Of a stretch of 64,000 bases of DNA, positions 58,491 to 64,000 are shown piece by piece. The notes under the pieces are model-generated. The model had not been told where the DNA came from, made no database searches, and saw only the letters and a program-made list of their open reading frames with translations. Every line of letters begins with the position of its first letter. The first letter of the stretch is position 1. This DNA comes from Piscicola geometra. Lineage: Eukaryota > Annelida > Clitellata > Hirudinida > Piscicolidae. The position numbers were made by a program, and so were the translations under genes. The stretch lies in the NCBI GenBank assembly GCA_943735955.1, contig OX030960.1, forward strand, positions 3,550,233-3,614,232. Reading direction: 5' to 3'.

Positions 58491-61400
58491 CCGTTTGTTT
58501 TTATCGATGCTCTGTGTGGAAGAAGAAGAAGAAGAAGGAGAAGAAGGAGGAGGAGGGTTAGCTAAGAAGGGAAAGATGGAAAACAGATTTATAGAGAAGT
58601 GACGAAAAAGGTGGAGTATATAGAAATGGATGAGTGAATGTTTTGTGATGGAGAAAGATTAATGAAAACAATAACGTCTCTTGATCTAATGCTCTTGTGA
58701 TTCATCATCATACTTTTATTACGACCCACTCGGCAATACATTACTATTTTGCCTCCTTTTATATATTCCTTTAATATATTTGTATTATATATTTCATTTT
58801 TTAATACAATGGCAAAAATACTATGCAAATTAGGAGGCTATTGTGTCAATGGATTATAATGGGAAAGTTTCGCTGGTCTGCAGGGACAGCAATGCGTGAG
58901 ATAGAAGTATGAACTATGCAATACACTGCAGTAAAAACACTGATAAAGATTGTAACTTATTCAAATATTTTTATAAAAAAATGAATTTAAAAAATGGGAA
59001 AAAAAATTAGTAAAGCTTTTTTAAAATTTCTAACGAAAATCACGCCTTCACTGCTTTTATTTGACTCGTCGAAGCAAAACGCTGCTCTCTTTCGAAGGGT
59101 TCAAAGGAACAAATCTCTGCTCAAGTTGTGGAATTAAATCTTTGCTGCACCATGAAAACCTTTGAAGGAAAATAAAATAAGAAGATAGAAGCGGAAAAGT
59201 TGGCAAGTTTGCAAAGAAATTAGAATGCGCTAGAGGAGTGCCCTGCGTTAGAGTGGTACTTTGTTTAACTCTCTTATTCCGTAGAAGTTTTTCTCTTCTT
59301 ATTTGGTTTTAAATTTAGAGGTTGAAAAAGATTTAAAAGTTAAATTTATTTTTTTTAACTTTTGTTTCAGTGATTTAAACATTTTGAGTATTAAGATTGA
59401 TATTATAGAAAATTTTATCATTTAAAAAACTTTACCAATGTTTTAGATGACAAATGATGAATGACAAAATCAAGATGAGACTTCGGAAGTCAACAAAAGA
59501 ATGAAAAATGGCATCTATATTTTAAATATCGACAAAGCTATAAAGGAGATTCATACAGCGAATTACAAAGGCATTTATAAGAGGCCTAACAACGTCATTA
59601 ATGAATTTATCATTTTTATCGCTTATATTACACATACAAATTCACACAAAAATGAAACGAGCAACTGTGCATTTTTCATTAGCAATTCAGACGGGAATGG
59701 GCGATCATTGAGTCGTAAACGTCATGAGAGCATCATGAAAAGCATATTTTTGTTTAAATGTCTTGAATAAGTTTTTTTCTGAATTTTAAATTTATTCTAA
59801 AGTGTATTTTATCTTCTCTTCCTCTGTTTTATTATAATTGAAATGCGAAATTTTATTAAAAACTACTTTATTTTGCATTAAATTCAGGTAAGAAACAGAC
59901 TATGCTTAAGAGCAGCCGTTCAAAACTCAAGAAGGTTGGTTCTTCAAAACTAAAAATTCTTGCACATGTTCACAGTTTATTTCCTTCTTTTGCACTAAAT
60001 AACTCTCCGTCGATCAAATCAGTAAAAAACATATTTATTTGCAAGTCTTGAAGCTGGAATGGATTCGTAATTGCATCTTGAGCTGCCGGGTATGCAGCCT
60101 TCGCAACATCAAACTGAAACTTAGTCACGTTCAGGCAATTTAGCGAGCGAGCAGACCATCAAAAAGAACATTTTGCTAAAAGAAATAACACTGTACTAGT
60201 AGCTGTAATAGAGACGTTCAAAAAAGAAAGTGTTTTGCAATAAATATAAAGTAGTTTTTATCGGGTATAAAAAGGTTTTTGCGTGTTGTTCGACACATTA
60301 CGCTCAAAATGCTCATAGATTGTTTTACCGCGTTTTGTAAAATGATTTGTTCGTCTAAATAGCACATAAAAACGAAAATTTTCCATATAAAAATAAAGTT
60401 CAAAATAAAAAGTCTATAAAAATACCTTTGATTTAGGAAATTTCTTAAAAGAGCAACACAACTCAATTCAAAAACAAATTCTACTAACTAAATCAATTAT
60501 TCTTCCAAAAACTAATAGTAAAAATTCGCACACAAAAAACAAACTGCTTCGAAAGAAATTTCATGTTTCGCCGGAGCCTTCATAAAGTCATATTTTGGCA
60601 GTGAGGGTTTGCTTGTTCCACGTGCAAGAGTGTACGACGCTAATCACAGTTGTGAGGGGCATGGACGGCATGGGTGCATAATGCCGTAATACATACTTTT
60701 TTCTTTCGATTATGGAAATGCTTTATTGTGACTTTCAGAGCTTTCTGATGAACTAAACTGATTTGCTCCTAGAAGCATATTTTAACTATTTAAGTTGTTT
60801 TTTTTAAAACAAACCAAGGAAGCCTGTAAAACCAAGTTATGATTTTCAAGTGATCATAAGTAATTTGGTTAAAATCATTATTAGCACGTATTATTCATAA
60901 ATAATAACTTTTATGGTCTCTTAATGGCCGCGTTTTTTATTCAGCCTTAGAAAGGACGATAAAAAGTACGAAATCTTTAGAAAAAACATAAACAATATAA
61001 ATTATTTAAGGTCTCATTACCTTATTTGATTTTCGCGAGTTTTTTATACAAATATATTTAATTATAACTCAGTGACATCTTTGTATAACCTTAATTTTTA
61101 TTCAATTAAAACTTCATTTGTGATTATTTACAAATGCAAAAAAAACTCATTCTACAATTTTCAAATTGAAAACTCGTTCAAAATAAAAAGCACCCATATA
61201 AAGATATCTAAATAAGATAAGGGTATTTAAAGTTCCTAATGTTCTTCTCAACTTATGTTTGGTGGCTATGGTTCTATCGCATCGACCCTTTGCGGTCGTT
61301 TGTGGGAGCAGTGTTTTTGGAAATAATCGAAGCACGAAGGAAGTGAATTATCGAGAACATTTTGTTTAATCTCTTTTTGAGAAATTGCAGTGAAAACATT

Positions 61401-62056
61401 TTCTGCCGTGCTTTTTCCACTAACTTTATATAATGTGTATTGAAAGTTTTTCTGTTTAAGCTTTTGGCTTTGCAGAGATTGGGCTACAATTGTCTTCACA
61501 GTCTACTTAACTTATTAGTTAAACATTTGGGCCAATATAAAAAGATGTGAGAGTTAGTTTAACAAGTTAAGAACTAAGAAAGATATTTATGTTTATTTAT
61601 CGAAAAAAGACCAGTCAGAACGCGTAAGCCTCCTCCCCACTCGAGAGCAGGGAACGATCATTGCAGACTGAGGCAGACGACTCAAGAGGCGCATGCGACA
61701 GTCCAGTTCACGCTCAGAGGCAAACGCCACCACTCGTCATCCTGGCTTTGGGTCCAGAATCAGTTTTGACTGACGATCTGGCACTGCATACTATAGAAAT
61801 GATCCCAAAAAGTATGATCTTAGAATGCACAGGGTTTTGCTTGACTATATACAAAAGAAAAGAGGTTGAAAAAGGTGTTTTGGAAAAAATTATTGATTAT
61901 AATTTAGAAATAATTGTATTTTGATTTTTAAAAATATTATAAATAACTAATTTAGTCTTTTATCTTTATTTCTTTTTTTAATTAATTATTTACCAATCGT
62001 TAGAGCTATGAATAGCCTAGTTACCTTTCATTTATTTTTAAGGCTATAGACTATAG
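58491..62056. other. Gene-poor stretch upstream of the ninjurin gene
   Basis: AT-rich, with short ORFs only. A less AT-rich block at about 61612-61790 might be an upstream non-coding exon or promoter of the ninjurin gene, but there is no direct support. Confidence 0.35.
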
Positions 62057-62095
62057 TATAGACTATACTGTATAGTATATACTGTATAGTCTATA
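62057..62095. repeat. 18-bp inverted repeat, 3-bp spacer
   Basis: TATAGACTATACTGTATA (62057-62074) and TATACTGTATAGTCTATA (62078-62095) are reverse complements with one mismatch. Confidence 0.85.
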
Positions 62096-62757
62096 GACTA
62101 CATAGAGGGGCATATAAAATACGATAACTTAAATGAAACTAGAATGGCCTTTAAAGTTTTCTTTCTTTCTTCAAGACATGCTTCAGCGCAGAGCTACTAT
62201 TTAATATTTGCAATGATTCATTGGCATTTCCTTTTCTAAAAGCTCTTTGAAGATTATTTTATAAAAAGTACTCATTAATCATTTTTCTTTGAAATATTAA
62301 GAAGAAAAACTATGTTTTAAGACTCTAGCAGCAATTTAGAAAATATAAGAAAACTTTTTCTGACTGCCTCCTTAATGCACCGGCCTCATAAACACTCGAA
62401 AAACATAAGCATTCTTCTCACGTACGCCGCCTACAAAATCATTCAGAAGCTAGTTGCGCTAACACCTCATCCATCCGTCATACTCTCCGAGCTTCCCTTG
62501 CGCTTGCCTACAACATCCGTTCAAATTAAAAATCTCTGTAAATCTCAAACACCGCCCTTGCACAACAGCTACTCATGTGTTTTTTTTGCATTTATTTTAT
62601 TAAAAAAATTTCAATACAGCTAAAATAACTTTTTAACATTTATTTTGCTCTATCCTTCAAATTTTTACATGATTTTTCACACTCTTTCACCACTCAAAAC
62701 CTTGTCACCATCCCAACACAGTCTCTGACGCTTCATAGTGAGTTAGAGCACAGTGAG

Positions 62758-63780
62758 ATGAAGGCACAAGCGGCCCTGCTGACCATCCTCTCGCTCACGC
62801 AGATCACCGAACTTAAGCTGCTCCTCGACATCGGCAGAAGTGGCCATCGCTTCTACGACTTCGTTCTCACCATGCTGCTGGCGTGCATCTCGTTCGAACT
62901 GTTCATCGGCATCATCATCATCTACATCGGCAACCTCCACTACTACAACCAACCCTCGGAAAGCACTTGGTGCTGCTGTTACAAACCCACGCAGACGTCA
63001 GAGGCACCCTCAAAAGACTCCAGAGAAGCCTCAGCGGCCAACAAACGCCGATGCTGCTGTTGTCCCCGCTACTGGTACAGACGCTTCCCCATAAAGGCTT
63101 CTTCCTCGTACAAAACAGTGCGCGAAACACCTGCAGTGGAGTTGAGTGGACCAAGCGTGGTTCCTCTCACTTCTCCCATCCTCTCGACTATCGAGTCTAA
63201 ATTCATCTCTTCGTTCGACAGCAAGGGCGTTCCGGTGGATCGATCCGAGGCGAACATCGAAATGGCGCGTGTGAAGATCGCTGACGCAGACATCAAGATC
63301 ATCCGATCCAGCAACTACGTCAAAATCGTCGAGGACGCCTGCTCCAAGTCGTGCAACAACGCTGACATGCAGGCAGAACTGGTGAGGGCGAAGGATGAGT
63401 TGGCTGCTGCAACCAGGGAAAAGCAAGAGGCGGAAGCGGAAAAGAGGCTGGGAGAGGCACAGAAGCACCACGCCATGTTCATCGAGGAACAGATGGAAGA
63501 TCGCCAAGAAAAAGTTCGCGCTACCATTAGATTATACTTTAATAAAGTTTTTTTCCACCTCTTCTATCTCTTAATATAATTTTATTTCATTACTTATATT
63601 CTAAATTTCACACCCTTGAAGATAACATTCAGAAAGATGGCGTTTTGGCAGCATATGGCAACCTACCTACTGTACTTCGTCATGCTTATGAACGTCTTCA
63701 TCACCACCTTCGGCATCTCCGGAGGCAACTCCACAGCAGCTGTAGCCCTAGTGGCGTCCTCGTCCAACAACACTCTCTGA
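62758..63780 (+). CDS. Ninjurin family protein with greatly expanded inter-helix loop
   Basis: Ninjurins are small plasma-membrane proteins; NINJ1 oligomerises to rupture the membrane during lytic cell death. Two exons, 62758-63513 and 63622-63780, are joined in phase 0 (donor GTTCGC), giving 304 aa. An upstream exon is possible, since an acceptor-like CACAG precedes the ATG by 4 bases. The start aligns with the ninjurin amphipathic helices (ALLTILSLTQITELKLLLD). Hydrophobic segment 1 is FYDFVLTMLLACISFELFIG (about 32-60), and segment 2 is ATYLLYFVMLMNVFITTFGI, matching the NIFITAFG signature of the family. Instead of a linker of about 17 residues, roughly 200 residues separate them: clusters CCC and CCCC, a Ser/Pro region, and a Lys/Glu/Ala-rich coiled coil near residues 205-252. 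Family membership rests on the two segments. The loop would be cytosolic by analogy. Confidence 0.75.
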
Positions 63781-64000
63781 ATCCCGATTACTCCTTTTTC
63801 AATAGAGTTTCTTATCAACGTTATCAGTATTTTTAGACAATAATTTGATTTTTTAAAATATCGGTTGAATTACTTCCCTTCCCATCTCATCTTCAAAATA
63901 ACTCTTCTGTTTGTTTTTCTTACCATGCGTTCCAACTTTTCTACCCTCTCGACGGATTGCTTACAGTTCAGACTCCTCACCACATATCAGCGCAATGTTG
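63781..64000. other. Downstream flank of ninjurin gene
   Basis: 220 bp to the window edge. No AATAAA or further exon was recognised. Confidence 0.4.

Noticed and set aside
63031..63507. Minus-strand 158-aa ORF opposite the ninjurin exon
   Set aside because: Shadow of the plus-strand coding frame, which matches a known family.

Overview
This 64 kb window is AT-rich nuclear DNA from an invertebrate animal. The evidence is spliced genes with GT-AG introns (some only about 60 bp), metazoan gene families (GCK-III kinase, two-C2 synaptotagmin, ninjurin, AIFM1, GPN2, GMPPB), tRNA-derived SINE-like pieces, and very many micro- and minisatellites. I cannot place it more narrowly; a protostome is a guess. 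Exon coordinates below were worked out by hand from splice motifs, reading-frame continuity and recalled family motifs. No alignment was run.

The left 21 kb is a compact block of housekeeping and signalling genes. On the minus strand, from left to right, are the 5' part of AIFM1 (continuing off the left edge), GCK-III kinase A (2197-7561, 11 exons, 425 aa), a synaptotagmin-like protein with no transmembrane anchor (8558-10664, 344 aa), GPN2 (11020-12248, 258 aa) and GMPPB (13164-16007, 360 aa). On the plus strand, divergent from GMPPB, is a second GCK-III kinase B (about 16421-21083, about 560 aa). The two kinases are paralogues in opposite orientation. Two of their exons have identical lengths, but B has a C-terminal tail made almost entirely of low-complexity Gly/Asp, Pro and Ser blocks. 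The last intron of kinase A is almost wholly a 2.8 kb element with near-perfect inverted termini flanked by TA, two inverted minisatellite arrays and a central palindrome.

From 21 to 24 kb I see no gene. From 24175 to 42500, and possibly to 54373, the minus strand carries a chain of phase-compatible exons. They appear to encode one very large multi-pass membrane protein with a Cys-containing ectodomain, which I do not recognise. The rest up to 62.7 kb is gene-poor: long simple repeats, SINE-like fragments and hairpins.

At the right end (62758-63780, plus strand) is a ninjurin-family gene. Its two hydrophobic segments are separated by a loop of roughly 200 residues with two Cys clusters and a coiled coil, where the family normally has a short linker.

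The most notable items are the foldback element next to a splice donor, the unrecognised membrane protein gene, the loop-expanded ninjurin, and the membrane-anchor-less synaptotagmin.
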